Position numbers and translations under genes: made by a program
The notes under the pieces: generated by a model
What the model was told of the DNA's origin: nothing
What the model saw: only the letters and a program-made list of their open reading frames with translations
Databases searched by the model: none
Shown here: one piece after another, positions 47,801 through 56,136 of the stretch
Layout of the letters: the number at the start of each line of letters is the position of its first letter
How positions within the stretch are numbered: position 1 is the first letter of the stretch
Assembly: GCA_028277395.1 (NCBI GenBank)
Contig: JANQGJ010000071.1
Span: forward strand, 186,001 to 250,000
Source: Bacteroidales bacterium
GTDB taxonomy: Bacteria > Bacteroidota > Bacteroidia > Bacteroidales > F082
Reading direction: 5' to 3'
DNA length: 64,000 bases

Positions 47801-48551
47801 CGATAAGGAAAAAATTCTGCAGATATTTACAAACCTGCTTAATAACGCTGTAAAATTTACATCAAAAGGAAAGATTGTATTTGGATATAGTTCCACAGAA
47901 ACAACAATCGACTTTTTTGTACATGATACAGGCATAGGAATACATGATTGTGATAAAGAGATCATTTTTCATAAATTCAGACGGGGAACAGGAGCTGATA
48001 CTCCGGCATATGGAGGAAACGGATTAGGACTTGCAATTACAAAATCCTTGACTGAGTTAATGAATGGCAACATCTGGTTTGAATCAGAAGTTGGTGTTGG
48101 AACCAAATTTCATGTTTCGATACCTGTTAAGCCAGGTAAACCAATATTAGACCTTAAGAATATTGGATCACTGGATTTACCGGACAAATGGAGTTCAAAA
48201 AAGGTATTGATTGTTGATGATGTTTATGAGGTTTTCAGATTAATATCTATATATTTACTTGATACCAAAATAGTTCAGTTTTATGCCAAAAATGGAACAG
48301 AAGCTGTACAAATTTGCAAACAACATAATGATATTGATATAGTATTACTCGATCTTCATTTACCTGACATTGATGGTTATAAGACTCTGGAGTTGTTACG
48401 GGAAATTAATCCGGAACTGGTAGTAATTGCTCAAACAGCATTTGCGATCAGTAATGACCGAAATAAAACTATTAAAGCCGGGTTTAATGATTATGTTACG
48501 AAACCTATCACCAGGACTGACCTTATTGATATAATGGGGAAATACCTGTAA
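44838..48551 (+). CDS. Large multi-PAS/GAF hybrid histidine kinase
   Basis: I place the start at ATG 44838 (MLNSSEEIARL, 1237 residues). The frame is open to 44727, but that part overlaps a promoter-like site. Order: short coiled coil, PAS (about 27-145), PAS (about 155-285), GAF-like domain (about 290-445), PAS (about 455-575), PAS (about 580-695), PAS (about 710-840), HisKA with H881 in SHEVRTPLNGI, HATPase (NNAVKFTS, DTGIGIH, GNGLGLAITK) and a receiver with D1172 in LLDLHLPDIDG and Lys in YVTKPIT. No membrane segment, so it is cytosolic. Five sensory PAS units suggest integration of several internal cues. The receiver resembles that of the kinase at 23074. Confidence 0.88.
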   Translation: MLNSSEEIARLKSEIIELKEKLAKYDSRISVENKFSELYDSIPIGIMYYNYKGIVVDCNDFFVTIIGSSKQDLIGFDMMSTLKDMEMKKAINSSLIKGEGRYEGVYKSITAEKETPVRVIFKGLKNDDNIIYGGICIAEDLTEFAKTCKELKKTEENYRHIFENTTDVYYHMDTDGKIMLLNPAVKDLLLLEKSDDYTGRNLSVFFKDSSELVSLIDKLKKTGQIDGYKTEMVRSDNSVITVEINLKAVYDLTNNISSIVGVFYDVSERIKSEKERSNHIWFLKRLKKIDEIIKESTDDNDIITNALKSLKDALKCDCIMVFEKNDSAIWNLYLNQHSHTKQNQKICSDDLVNDKPISRILEKLSKLKGVQFISGNKNKGYDVILDKIGSENLLSSSLKLNSGSNLVVLIRGINKNRIWNDHETTLVSEVMSRLKDAVNTYYSTELLNKSEEHHRRLIEATSEGYWEVDNKGITILANNAMCEMLGYTMDEFIGSLSFIHILPTSKQQVHELIAQQTISGTSSFEVELRHKNGNIIHTVVNSTQRINKLNETKGTFFFVTDISNQKKVEQRLKESEIQLRLLFNSMSDAVIEIDYNGKYISIAPTRPNRILPSKKSVGKSFHDFFPKQQADQLLSFVRSCLDDNKPKSIEYPVEKDNETYWLEGRAVPKTDNTILLVSHDITSRRSAIHKLRQSERDHKSLSNLLRKIIDTSPEMIWAKDNFGKYTITNEAITRKLLNAKDVEEPIGKHIMHFVEREQLAHQDNNSWYTFGQDCEETDKMVLQSKRPGRFDEHGIVFGKYLFLDVYKAPIFDEKGIITGTVGFARDVTYEKKVEREKEDFRKELELKNIELKEVNQNLKLALEKARESDELKTSFIKNISHEVRTPLNGIVGFLEILNSDSLTKDERTEYTNYVMNSSDQLTSIITDILEYSRLEAGQIKVNNSRFCINQLLKDIYSVYFSKLISKNKSHIKLDLDKKLIDSKNIISGDKEKILQIFTNLLNNAVKFTSKGKIVFGYSSTETTIDFFVHDTGIGIHDCDKEIIFHKFRRGTGADTPAYGGNGLGLAITKSLTELMNGNIWFESEVGVGTKFHVSIPVKPGKPILDLKNIGSLDLPDKWSSKKVLIVDDVYEVFRLISIYLLDTKIVQFYAKNGTEAVQICKQHNDIDIVLLDLHLPDIDGYKTLELLREINPELVVIAQTAFAISNDRNKTIKAGFNDYVTKPITRTDLIDIMGKYL

Positions 48552-48639
48552 TACAGGTTCCGTTCTGAATAATTTGAATACATTTGCCGCCCAACAATAT
48601 TTTTATACCAGATTGATATAATTGTAATGTTAGTTTCAT

Positions 48640-49515
48640 ATGCTTGGAAAAAAAGGAATAGGATCTGAACTACTATTATTGTTTGCGGCTATTATTTGGG
48701 GATTTGCCTTTGTTGCCCAAAAAGCAGGGATGGAAGATATAGGTCCATTGGCTTTCAACGGAATAAGGTTTATAATCGGTTCAATAGCACTATTACCTGT
48801 ATTGTTATTTTTCCCGGTAAAAAAGCAATCCGCTGCCATTAAAAAACAAAACCTGTTGAAAGCAGGTTTAATAAGCGGGATTGTTCTATTTTTAGCTTCT
48901 TCAATACAACAGTTTGGTATTGTTACCACAACAGCCGGAAACGCCGGATTTATCACTAGTATTTATGTAATAATAGTGCCGGTAATCGGTCTGTTTTTTA
49001 ATCACAGAATTAACAAACAAACATGGATTGGAGCAATCATCACTGTCGTTGGTTTGTATTTTCTGTCAGTAAAAGATGGTTTTAAAATATCTCCGGGTGA
49101 TTTATTGGTACTTTTTAGTGCATTTATATGGGCTATCCAGGTTTTGCTTGCAGGATATTATTCAGTTCGTGTAAACATAATAAAACTGGCTACCATTCAA
49201 TTTAGTATTACAGGAATACTAAGCCTTATTTTATCGTTTTTTATCGAAAGTTATTCACTTGTAAATATCTATGCTGCTCTAATACCAATAATATATGGTG
49301 GATTAATGTCTGTTGCACTTGCATTTACTTTACAATTAATAGCGCAGAAAAATGCAAATCCGGCGCATGCTGCAATTATTCTTAGTACAGAATCTGTTTT
49401 CGCTGCCCTGGGAGGATGGATAATTCTAAATGAAAAACTATCAACTATTGAAACAATAGGAGCTTCGTTAATGTTCTGTGGTGTTATTCTTTCACAAATT
49501 AGGAAAAATAATTAA
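48640..49515 (+). CDS. EamA-family (DMT) transporter
   Basis: 291 residues with about ten hydrophobic helices in two EamA repeats (about 7-137 and 150-288). The family start LLLFAAIIWGFAFVAQK and the second-repeat end PAHAAIILSTESVFAALGGWI are typical. Such inner-membrane carriers export amino acids or other metabolites. The substrate cannot be deduced. Confidence 0.9.
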   Translation: MLGKKGIGSELLLLFAAIIWGFAFVAQKAGMEDIGPLAFNGIRFIIGSIALLPVLLFFPVKKQSAAIKKQNLLKAGLISGIVLFLASSIQQFGIVTTTAGNAGFITSIYVIIVPVIGLFFNHRINKQTWIGAIITVVGLYFLSVKDGFKISPGDLLVLFSAFIWAIQVLLAGYYSVRVNIIKLATIQFSITGILSLILSFFIESYSLVNIYAALIPIIYGGLMSVALAFTLQLIAQKNANPAHAAIILSTESVFAALGGWIILNEKLSTIETIGASLMFCGVILSQIRKNN

Positions 49516-49552
49516 CTCCTCATTTATTCTCTTAAGTTTATATTAACTTTAT

Positions 49553-49598
49553 AAGAGCAACATTAAAACCTGTTGCAACATGAATATCGCTCTTTTTA
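49553..49598 (+). terminator. Possible terminator with two stems
   Basis: AAGAGC and GCTCTT enclose an inner GCAAC/GTTGC stem and are followed by TTTTTAA. It lies about 40 nt after the EamA gene. Confidence 0.45.
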
Positions 49599-49614
49599 AG
49601 TACTTTGAGGGAGT

Positions 49615-49647
49615 TTACCTGTTTTCTCAACTTTACAGGTTTTTTTA
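49615..49647 (+). terminator. Rho-independent terminator
   Basis: ACCTGT and ACAGGT pair around a 12-base loop and run into seven T. This is the second terminator-like element after the EamA gene. Confidence 0.6.
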
Positions 49648-49655
49648 TAAATTTA

Positions 49656-49712
49656 TGGATAACCCTGGTAAAAAGAATAAACTAATTAATTCGGTTATCC
49701 ACCTTACCAGGG
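49656..49712. repeat. Interleaved inverted repeats (pseudoknot topology)
   Basis: TGGATAACC (49656-49664) is complementary to GGTTATCCA (49693-49701), and CCCTGGTAA (49663-49671) to TTACCAGGG (49704-49712). The order 1-2-1'-2' makes the two 9-bp stems interleave. It lies 57 nt past the pepE stop codon. Confidence 0.65.
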
Positions 49713-49769
49713 CTAATTTACCGTTATGATTAAAATGTTAAATTATTGAATAGATCAACTAGTTCACGG

Positions 49770-50504
49770 TTACAATAAAAAACTCAGATCAGCTCCTGAA
49801 GGGTATTCAACAGGATCTTTTCCATATTGAAACAATCTGGCATCACGGCTGCCGAGTAGCTTCATTTTATCACCGGAAACATATAGTAAACTTGCTTCTC
49901 TTAATCCGAGAACTTTCATATTACGGTTTACAACCAAAAATTCTTCAATGCGTTGCTGCCGTGTTTCACCTCCGTGCCCCTCGGGATTTGCATCAAGATA
50001 ATGTGGATTTATCTGAAATGGTATTAAACCCATGCAATTAAAACTTGGTGGTTCAATTATCGGCATGTCGTTGGTAGTCATTAGTGTAGGACAGGCAACA
50101 TTTGAGCCGGCACTCCATCCCATGTAAGGCATTCCGTTTTCAGAAGCTGTTTTAATGGCATCCATAATACCTGTTTTCTGCATCTCAGATACAAGGTGGA
50201 ATGTATTACCTCCTCCAACTGCAATTGCTTCAGATTCCTTGACTAACTTAACAGGATCTTTTGCATTATGTACTGATTCTATTTCAAATCCAAGAGATTT
50301 AAAGACTGTTCTAACTCTCTCGGTATAAACATCATATGATGCGGTTAAACTTTCCTCGGATAAACCAACTCCCGCATAAGGTACAAATGTTACCTTTTTT
50401 ACATTCTCTGCATCAAGAAAGTCTTTTATATATTTCTGTGGCCAGCCAAGGTAAACTTCTCCTGCCATTGTTGAATTACTAATTAATAATAATTTTCTGT
50501 TCAT
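49770..50504 (-). CDS. pepE: Dipeptidase E (peptidase S51)
   Basis: 244 residues. Splits dipeptides with N-terminal Asp. The nucleophile is S131 in GWSAGSNVA, the catalytic His is in INPHYLDA, and the AVGGGNTFHL turn is characteristic of S51 peptidases. It has the usual length and is cytosolic, with no signal peptide. The next gene upstream on the strand begins far away, so it is probably transcribed alone. Confidence 0.93.
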   Translation of the reverse strand: MNRKLLLISNSTMAGEVYLGWPQKYIKDFLDAENVKKVTFVPYAGVGLSEESLTASYDVYTERVRTVFKSLGFEIESVHNAKDPVKLVKESEAIAVGGGNTFHLVSEMQKTGIMDAIKTASENGMPYMGWSAGSNVACPTLMTTNDMPIIEPPSFNCMGLIPFQINPHYLDANPEGHGGETRQQRIEEFLVVNRNMKVLGLREASLLYVSGDKMKLLGSRDARLFQYGKDPVEYPSGADLSFLL

Positions 50505-50545
50505 AGTGTTTTTATTTTGATATCGCTAAATTAATGGATTTTAAA

Positions 50546-53158
50546 TTAACTACCGGGTTTTATATACCTGTTTTTTACATAAACTAATTTAAAATGATTG
50601 TACCATGAATCACCGTTCGTGTATTTACTTATAGCATCTCTTACCGGAATCTCAAGGTCATTATCTCTCTTAGCCAAATAAGCTGCTGTTTGTGAGAGTG
50701 TTTTCTTGCAATCCTGTCGTTTACCACCTTGATTTTTAAATTCTGTAAGATAAAACAAACTCATATCAGCATTGTATTCTGCAAGAAAATATTTTGCTGT
50801 TTCCAAAGTTAATACGGGGAGCTGTTGTTTTTTAATAAACTCTTCCAGAGATGGAAAATTGATACCTTTATTTTTCAATTTATGTTGATCATGGAATATG
50901 GTTAACTCATTATAACGAATTATTACATCATCGTAATTTTTATTAAAAAGATGGCTGCGTAATATTGAGTATAATCTATAGAATTCAAGTTCGAATCTCA
51001 AACTTTTTCTTAGTTCGACTACTTCTTTGTTGTTGATATTACATTCGGGCAAACTATCTGCATAAACCTCAGCTTTACTCAAATACCTTTCAATTTCTTC
51101 AAAATTTTGTTTCTTTATTAATATACGGGCATTGGTAATTGCATCATTGTAACCATTTTTAAGTCTTAAACACTTTCTTAGTTCCATATCTTTTTGCAGA
51201 TCAGTAATCAGCTCGTTAATCTCAGTGTTATTATTATTTAAATATTTGATATTTAGCAATATAGCACTGTCAGAGAGCTGTTTTGCATTTTCCAGACGGT
51301 TTGCCCAGGTTTCAAAACCTGCCTGTTCTATTACATCCATAATAACCGGAACAGCTGATACTTGTATTATACTGTCAACATTAACTCCTGCTATATTTGC
51401 TGCAACTTTGATAGATCTTACTTTCAATAGTGTTTCTAGTGCAACTTTGTACTGATTCGCGTCAATTAGTATTTGTGCCTGTTGTAACAGTTCAATAAAC
51501 AGGGAATAAGCTGACTCATTAAAAGCCTTTTTATTATCATCATTAGTGCATTTAATTGAATCGATCCCTTCTTTTACCGACATAAGTTCATTGTATGCAT
51601 CAGGATACTGAAACTGTTCCAATAATTTATTTAACTGTAGTATATTTACTGATATATTTTGATTATTAATTGAACAGATTAATGAATCAATCTTTCTACA
51701 GACATCAGAATTATAGTTTCTTTCGCATATAAACTTTGCACATTTCAGGTTGTTCAACGACTTTTTGAATTCACCAACTGAGGTAAATTTTTCTGAAAGT
51801 TTGATCTCAAGGCGTAAAAACTGATTAAAACTTGTATCAGATTTGGATAATTCATCCAGAATGTTCCTGTTTTGCCATATTGCATTTTCAGCTTTGTCAA
51901 TGTACTTGTATGCAAGGTCATTGTTACCTGCACTTAAGGCAACATTTCCTACTTTTAAGTAGGACAGGGATAGACCCACCAGGGCATCGGCCGATGAGTT
52001 AAGATAAAGTTCAGAAGGATATAGCCTGTACCAGTTTTTAATCGTATTAGCATTATTCAGAAGTAATAAAGCACTAGCATAATTTTCAGATATCGTTTCC
52101 TGTTTTGATAATGAAACAAACTCTTCAAATACGCAATCAGGTAATGATCTGCCGACTGGTTCATTATTGTTATAATATTCAATGATATTGTTGATTGCAG
52201 ACCTGGCTTCCAAAGTATTTTCTATCAAGGCCATTTCTGTAAAACCAAGGGCCTCTGATGGTTGAACTGAAAGAGATGAGGATATGAAACTTTTGGACAA
52301 ATTGCAATAGCCTCTGCAAAACTGATATAATTCCAGTGATTCAGACTTATTTTGCTTAACGACTTTATTAAATAAAGTTTGATATCGTTTTTCAAATCTG
52401 AATATTCTTTTTTCTTTTTTCAGAAGCCCGATAGGATCTCTGTTATACAGTTTTAATGTTTTATTAAAATTATGTTTTTTTAAATTAAAGAGTAATCTTG
52501 CAATTTCCAGATTTCTTAAAAATATTTTGTATGTGGCTTCATCAACTAAAAAAGCATCCTTTTCATATCCAGATATTAAATCATCAATAAAAATTCCATA
52601 GGAATAATAGTACTTGATTTTCTCAGAAATATCTTCCAGCTTTTTCAGGTTATTATCTGTATAACTAAAATTAATATTCTTAATGTTTACTGTGAATTCA
52701 CCTATCCCGTTTGAATAGTTATCAGTTAAATCAATTGAATTGGAGGAACCAAATGCTACTCCTGAGACTTTTAGGATTTCACGTACATGCCTGCCATTTT
52801 TAATTTCAACTTCAATCTCATAATCCGAAGGCCATAATAATGAGTCAATTGCAAAATCCCGAATATTTATATGGCCATCAATACTGACCTTTGAGAAATT
52901 TGTTTTCATTACAAGCCTGTTATTATTATCCCTGTGGACTTTTAATAATAACCTGAACTTGAGATCAAGAAAGATTCTGCCTGCATCTACATTGTTTTCC
53001 AACCCAAGTAACCGAAAAACCTGTTGACCATATTTATTTGATTCCAGTTGGTCGAGGGTTATTTTCTGTCGTATTACTTTATTAACTTCATAATATTCCT
53101 GTGCGTTGGATGAAATTATAACAAAAATGAATAATAAAGTTGCCGGCAGTTTTGACAT
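50546..53158 (-). CDS. Large exported helical protein of unknown function
   Basis: I do not recognise this protein. The ATG at 53158 gives a signal peptide (MSKLPATLLFIFVIISSNAQ) and 870 residues. An in-frame ATG at 53179 falls inside the promoter box and is rejected. After a beta-rich N-terminal part (about 20-150) the rest is almost entirely helical with solenoid-like periodicity (for example ASALLLLNNANTIKNWY, GNNDLAYKYIDKAENAI), suggesting degenerate TPRs. No sorting tail, lipobox or catalytic motif is visible, so it may be periplasmic. It has a full-match promoter and is probably well expressed. Confidence 0.75.
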   Translation of the reverse strand: MSKLPATLLFIFVIISSNAQEYYEVNKVIRQKITLDQLESNKYGQQVFRLLGLENNVDAGRIFLDLKFRLLLKVHRDNNNRLVMKTNFSKVSIDGHINIRDFAIDSLLWPSDYEIEVEIKNGRHVREILKVSGVAFGSSNSIDLTDNYSNGIGEFTVNIKNINFSYTDNNLKKLEDISEKIKYYYSYGIFIDDLISGYEKDAFLVDEATYKIFLRNLEIARLLFNLKKHNFNKTLKLYNRDPIGLLKKEKRIFRFEKRYQTLFNKVVKQNKSESLELYQFCRGYCNLSKSFISSSLSVQPSEALGFTEMALIENTLEARSAINNIIEYYNNNEPVGRSLPDCVFEEFVSLSKQETISENYASALLLLNNANTIKNWYRLYPSELYLNSSADALVGLSLSYLKVGNVALSAGNNDLAYKYIDKAENAIWQNRNILDELSKSDTSFNQFLRLEIKLSEKFTSVGEFKKSLNNLKCAKFICERNYNSDVCRKIDSLICSINNQNISVNILQLNKLLEQFQYPDAYNELMSVKEGIDSIKCTNDDNKKAFNESAYSLFIELLQQAQILIDANQYKVALETLLKVRSIKVAANIAGVNVDSIIQVSAVPVIMDVIEQAGFETWANRLENAKQLSDSAILLNIKYLNNNNTEINELITDLQKDMELRKCLRLKNGYNDAITNARILIKKQNFEEIERYLSKAEVYADSLPECNINNKEVVELRKSLRFELEFYRLYSILRSHLFNKNYDDVIIRYNELTIFHDQHKLKNKGINFPSLEEFIKKQQLPVLTLETAKYFLAEYNADMSLFYLTEFKNQGGKRQDCKKTLSQTAAYLAKRDNDLEIPVRDAISKYTNGDSWYNHFKLVYVKNRYIKPGS

Positions 53159-53176
53159 ATCAATGAAAATTAGCCG

Positions 53177-53207
53177 CAAATTTACCTAAGCTAATCACAA
53201 TAGCAAA
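53177..53207 (-). promoter_or_regulatory. Promoter of the large helical protein gene
   Basis: On the minus strand TTTG, exactly 19 nt and TAAATTTG form a full consensus match, with the -7 box ending 18 nt before ATG 53158. Confidence 0.85.
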
Positions 53208-53225
53208 GTGAATATAATTTTTAAA

Positions 53226-53233
53226 TATCTTTG
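53226..53233 (+). promoter_or_regulatory. Promoter -7 box (TATCTTTG) of the C10 protease
   Basis: A TAnnTTTG match 30 nt before ATG 53264. The divergent promoter of the neighbouring gene lies just upstream, so the two promoters are nearly back to back. Confidence 0.55.
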
Positions 53234-53263
53234 AAAGCAAATAATTACATCAAATCAACTGAA

Positions 53264-55366
53264 ATGAATACAAGAATATTCCTGCTGACAATAATTAGCA
53301 TTATGATATCTGGTCAGTTATTTTCTGGTGAAGTGTCTTTGAAAAATGCAAAAGTGGTTGCCAACAACTTTTATTTTGAAAAGAATAGTAAGGTATCGGA
53401 TTTGGATTTTACTGACAATTATATTAGCAGTACTTATCCTGTTGAATTAAACTCTCAAAACGTTTTTTATTTTATTAACTATCGTGACGGAGGATGGGTT
53501 GCTGTAAGTGCATCTGACGCAGTTATTCCTGTCATAGCGTATTCATTTGAAGGTTTTTATTCACCTGATTATGAGCCTGATAATTTCAAAATGTGGATTT
53601 CTCAGTATAAATCACAGATATTTGAGGCCATTGCTGATAATGAAATTCCTCCGTCTACAACATCAGATCTCTGGGCTCACTATCTATCAAAAGATCAAAA
53701 CGATTTTCTACAAAAACGAACCGGCAGAAGTGTTGAACCAATGATTAAATCTACATGGGACCAGGGACTTTTCTATAATGAAATGTGTCCTGATGATCCG
53801 GGTGGTCCTGGTGGACATTGTTTAACAGGTTGTGTGCCAACCTGTATGGGCCAGATTTGTAATTATTTCAGATTTCCTCAGTCCGGAACAGGATCATATT
53901 CTTATAGTTGTCCGCCCTATGGAGAATTATCTGCAGATTTCAGTCTTGCAGACTATAACTGGAATGAAATGGCAGGAAATCTAAACGATAATAATCTTGA
54001 GACTGCTGAATTATTATTCCATCTTGGTGTATCTTGTGATATTGTTTATGGTCCTGATGGATCAGGCATGTATAATCATAAAGCAGCGTATGCTTTACGC
54101 ACACATTTCAAGTACTCACCTGAAACCGAATATTTGTATCGTGATAGTACAAATCTGAACTGGGACAGTGTTATAATTGCACATCTGGATAGAAAGATTC
54201 CTTTGTATTATGCAGGATGGTCGGTTCCTAATATAAACGGGCATGCTTTTGTTTGTGATGGATATCAGGATGGTAATTATTTTCATTTCAACTGGGGATG
54301 GAGCGGATCTTATGATGGTTATTTTTACACAGGCAATCTGAATCCCGGAGGAAATAATTTTAACCTGGCCCAGGAACTGATTATTAACTGTTTTCCTGAT
54401 ACGGTAAATTACCAATATCCTCTGTATTGTACTGGTACCGATACTTTGCTATCAACTTTGGGTACAATTGATGATGGCAGCGGACCTGTTTATGATTATA
54501 TTAACGATCAGGAGTGTAGCTGGCTGATTTCACCTTCAGATTCTGTTAATTTTATTATTCTTGAGTTTCTTGATTTTAATACAATGCCGGGAGATACTTT
54601 ATATGTTTATGATGGTGGTTCAATAAACTCTCCAATATTAGAGAAGATTTCCGGTAATAGTTTACCTGATAATATCAGTTCTTCTTCAGATGAAGTTTTC
54701 TTAAAGTTTGTTTCCAACTCTCAGGATGTATCAGAAGGCTGGTTAGTATCATATACAACAGATAAACCTGTGTTTTGTAGTAATAATCAGATATTTACCC
54801 AGTCTGGAAGCATATCTGATGGCAGCGGACCTGCAAATTATCAAAATCAAACAACATGTCTTTGGCTTATACAACCTGCTGACGGAGGAGAAATTACGTT
54901 AAAATTCAATGATTTCGATACAGAAGCGGATCATGATTTTGTTACAGTATATGATGGTTCGGAAAAAATCGGTGAATTTTCGGGAAGTGAATTACCGCCT
55001 GATGTTGTTGCGGTTAGTGGTGTAATGACAGTTGTATTTTCCACAAATTCCTCTATAACAGCACAGGGATGGTCAGCATCGTTTGAAACATCAACTGTTG
55101 GGTTGGTTGATACAGATATTGAAGACGTTATAACCATTAATCCTAATCCTGCTGATAAATCAATAAATCTCAATGTGGTTTATCCTTATGAAGAGTTAAC
55201 TATCAAAATGTACGACCTGTATGGTGAAAAGGTATATGAAAATACTATAAGGAATAATCGAATAATTGAGATAACAACCTCAGAATTAGCTTCCGGAATG
55301 TACATCCTGAATGTATCAGGTGGTGAAATATCAGCAACAAAGAAGGTAATCATTAAGCACCGGTAA
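53264..55366 (+). CDS. T9SS-exported C10 cysteine protease with CUB domains
   Basis: Start ATG 53264 (MNTRIFLLTIISIMISG signal peptide); 700 residues. An N-terminal propeptide of the streptopain-inhibitor type (about 20-125) is followed by a C10 peptidase domain (about 140-380) with catalytic C190 in TGCVPTCMGQI and H327 in GHAFVCDGY, then FNWGWSG. Two CUB-like domains (about 390-505 and 508-610) and a T9SS type A sorting domain (INPNPADKSINL) complete it. The active-site helix has additional Cys where C10 enzymes usually have Ala (GCVATA). It is related to streptopain, interpain and periodontain and is likely a secreted endopeptidase. Confidence 0.9.
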   Translation: MNTRIFLLTIISIMISGQLFSGEVSLKNAKVVANNFYFEKNSKVSDLDFTDNYISSTYPVELNSQNVFYFINYRDGGWVAVSASDAVIPVIAYSFEGFYSPDYEPDNFKMWISQYKSQIFEAIADNEIPPSTTSDLWAHYLSKDQNDFLQKRTGRSVEPMIKSTWDQGLFYNEMCPDDPGGPGGHCLTGCVPTCMGQICNYFRFPQSGTGSYSYSCPPYGELSADFSLADYNWNEMAGNLNDNNLETAELLFHLGVSCDIVYGPDGSGMYNHKAAYALRTHFKYSPETEYLYRDSTNLNWDSVIIAHLDRKIPLYYAGWSVPNINGHAFVCDGYQDGNYFHFNWGWSGSYDGYFYTGNLNPGGNNFNLAQELIINCFPDTVNYQYPLYCTGTDTLLSTLGTIDDGSGPVYDYINDQECSWLISPSDSVNFIILEFLDFNTMPGDTLYVYDGGSINSPILEKISGNSLPDNISSSSDEVFLKFVSNSQDVSEGWLVSYTTDKPVFCSNNQIFTQSGSISDGSGPANYQNQTTCLWLIQPADGGEITLKFNDFDTEADHDFVTVYDGSEKIGEFSGSELPPDVVAVSGVMTVVFSTNSSITAQGWSASFETSTVGLVDTDIEDVITINPNPADKSINLNVVYPYEELTIKMYDLYGEKVYENTIRNNRIIEITTSELASGMYILNVSGGEISATKKVIIKHR

Positions 55367-55415
55367 CGGCTTATTTGCAGATTACATTAATGCTAAAATT
55401 TTTGATTAAAGTATA

Positions 55416-56126
55416 TCAGAAATTTGGTTTTAGAGAATACCTTGTATAGAAATCTTCTATAACATCAACTGCTTCTTCAACTGTGTCAACAAGTTGAAAT
55501 ATTTCCATATCGGATTTACTTATATTACCTTCATTGAGCATTTTATCTTTTATCCAGTTAAAAAGTCCCGACCAGTAATCTTTATCTATGAGTACAATTG
55601 GAAATTTCACAAGTTTATGAGTCTGAATTAAAGTTATAGCTTCAAACAATTCATCCATTGTCCCAAATCCTCCCGGTAATACGATATAACCCTGAGAGTA
55701 TCTCATAAACATGAGTTTACGGGTAAAGAAATAATCGAACTGGATGAGTTTGTCTGGATCAATAAAACTATTTGCTTCCTGTTCGAAAGGCAGGTTGATA
55801 TTCAATCCAACTGATTTACCTCCTGCAATATGTGCACCTTTGTTTGCAGCTTCCATTACACCGGGTCCTCCTCCTGTAATTATTCCAAATCCCTTCTTGG
55901 TAAGCAGATAAGCAACTTCTTCTGCCATATGGTAGCAATGATCACCGGATTGCGTACGTGCCGATCCGAATACAGCAACACATGGTCCTATTCGTGATAA
56001 TGTTTCATAGCCATCAACTACTTCCGACATTATCTTAAATACTGACCATGAGTCGTTTGCCTTAATCTGGGTCCATGGTTTAGGTTTAAATTTATTTTGT
56101 AACCGGTTAATTTCTTTCTTATTCAT
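55416..56126 (-). CDS. LOG-family (TIGR00730) Rossmann-fold protein
   Basis: 236 residues. The signature PGGFGTMDELFEAITLIQTHK-type region (about residues 150-170) and GGGPGVMEAANKGA mark the LOG family, often misnamed lysine decarboxylase. Members act as cytokinin-riboside-5'-monophosphate phosphoribohydrolases or nucleotide hydrolases. It starts 10 nt after the uvrA stop and is the last gene of the transglycosylase-uvrA operon. The physiological substrate here is unknown. Confidence 0.9.
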   Translation of the reverse strand: MNKKEINRLQNKFKPKPWTQIKANDSWSVFKIMSEVVDGYETLSRIGPCVAVFGSARTQSGDHCYHMAEEVAYLLTKKGFGIITGGGPGVMEAANKGAHIAGGKSVGLNINLPFEQEANSFIDPDKLIQFDYFFTRKLMFMRYSQGYIVLPGGFGTMDELFEAITLIQTHKLVKFPIVLIDKDYWSGLFNWIKDKMLNEGNISKSDMEIFQLVDTVEEAVDVIEDFYTRYSLKPNF

Positions 56127-56136
56127 AAAGTAGTTA

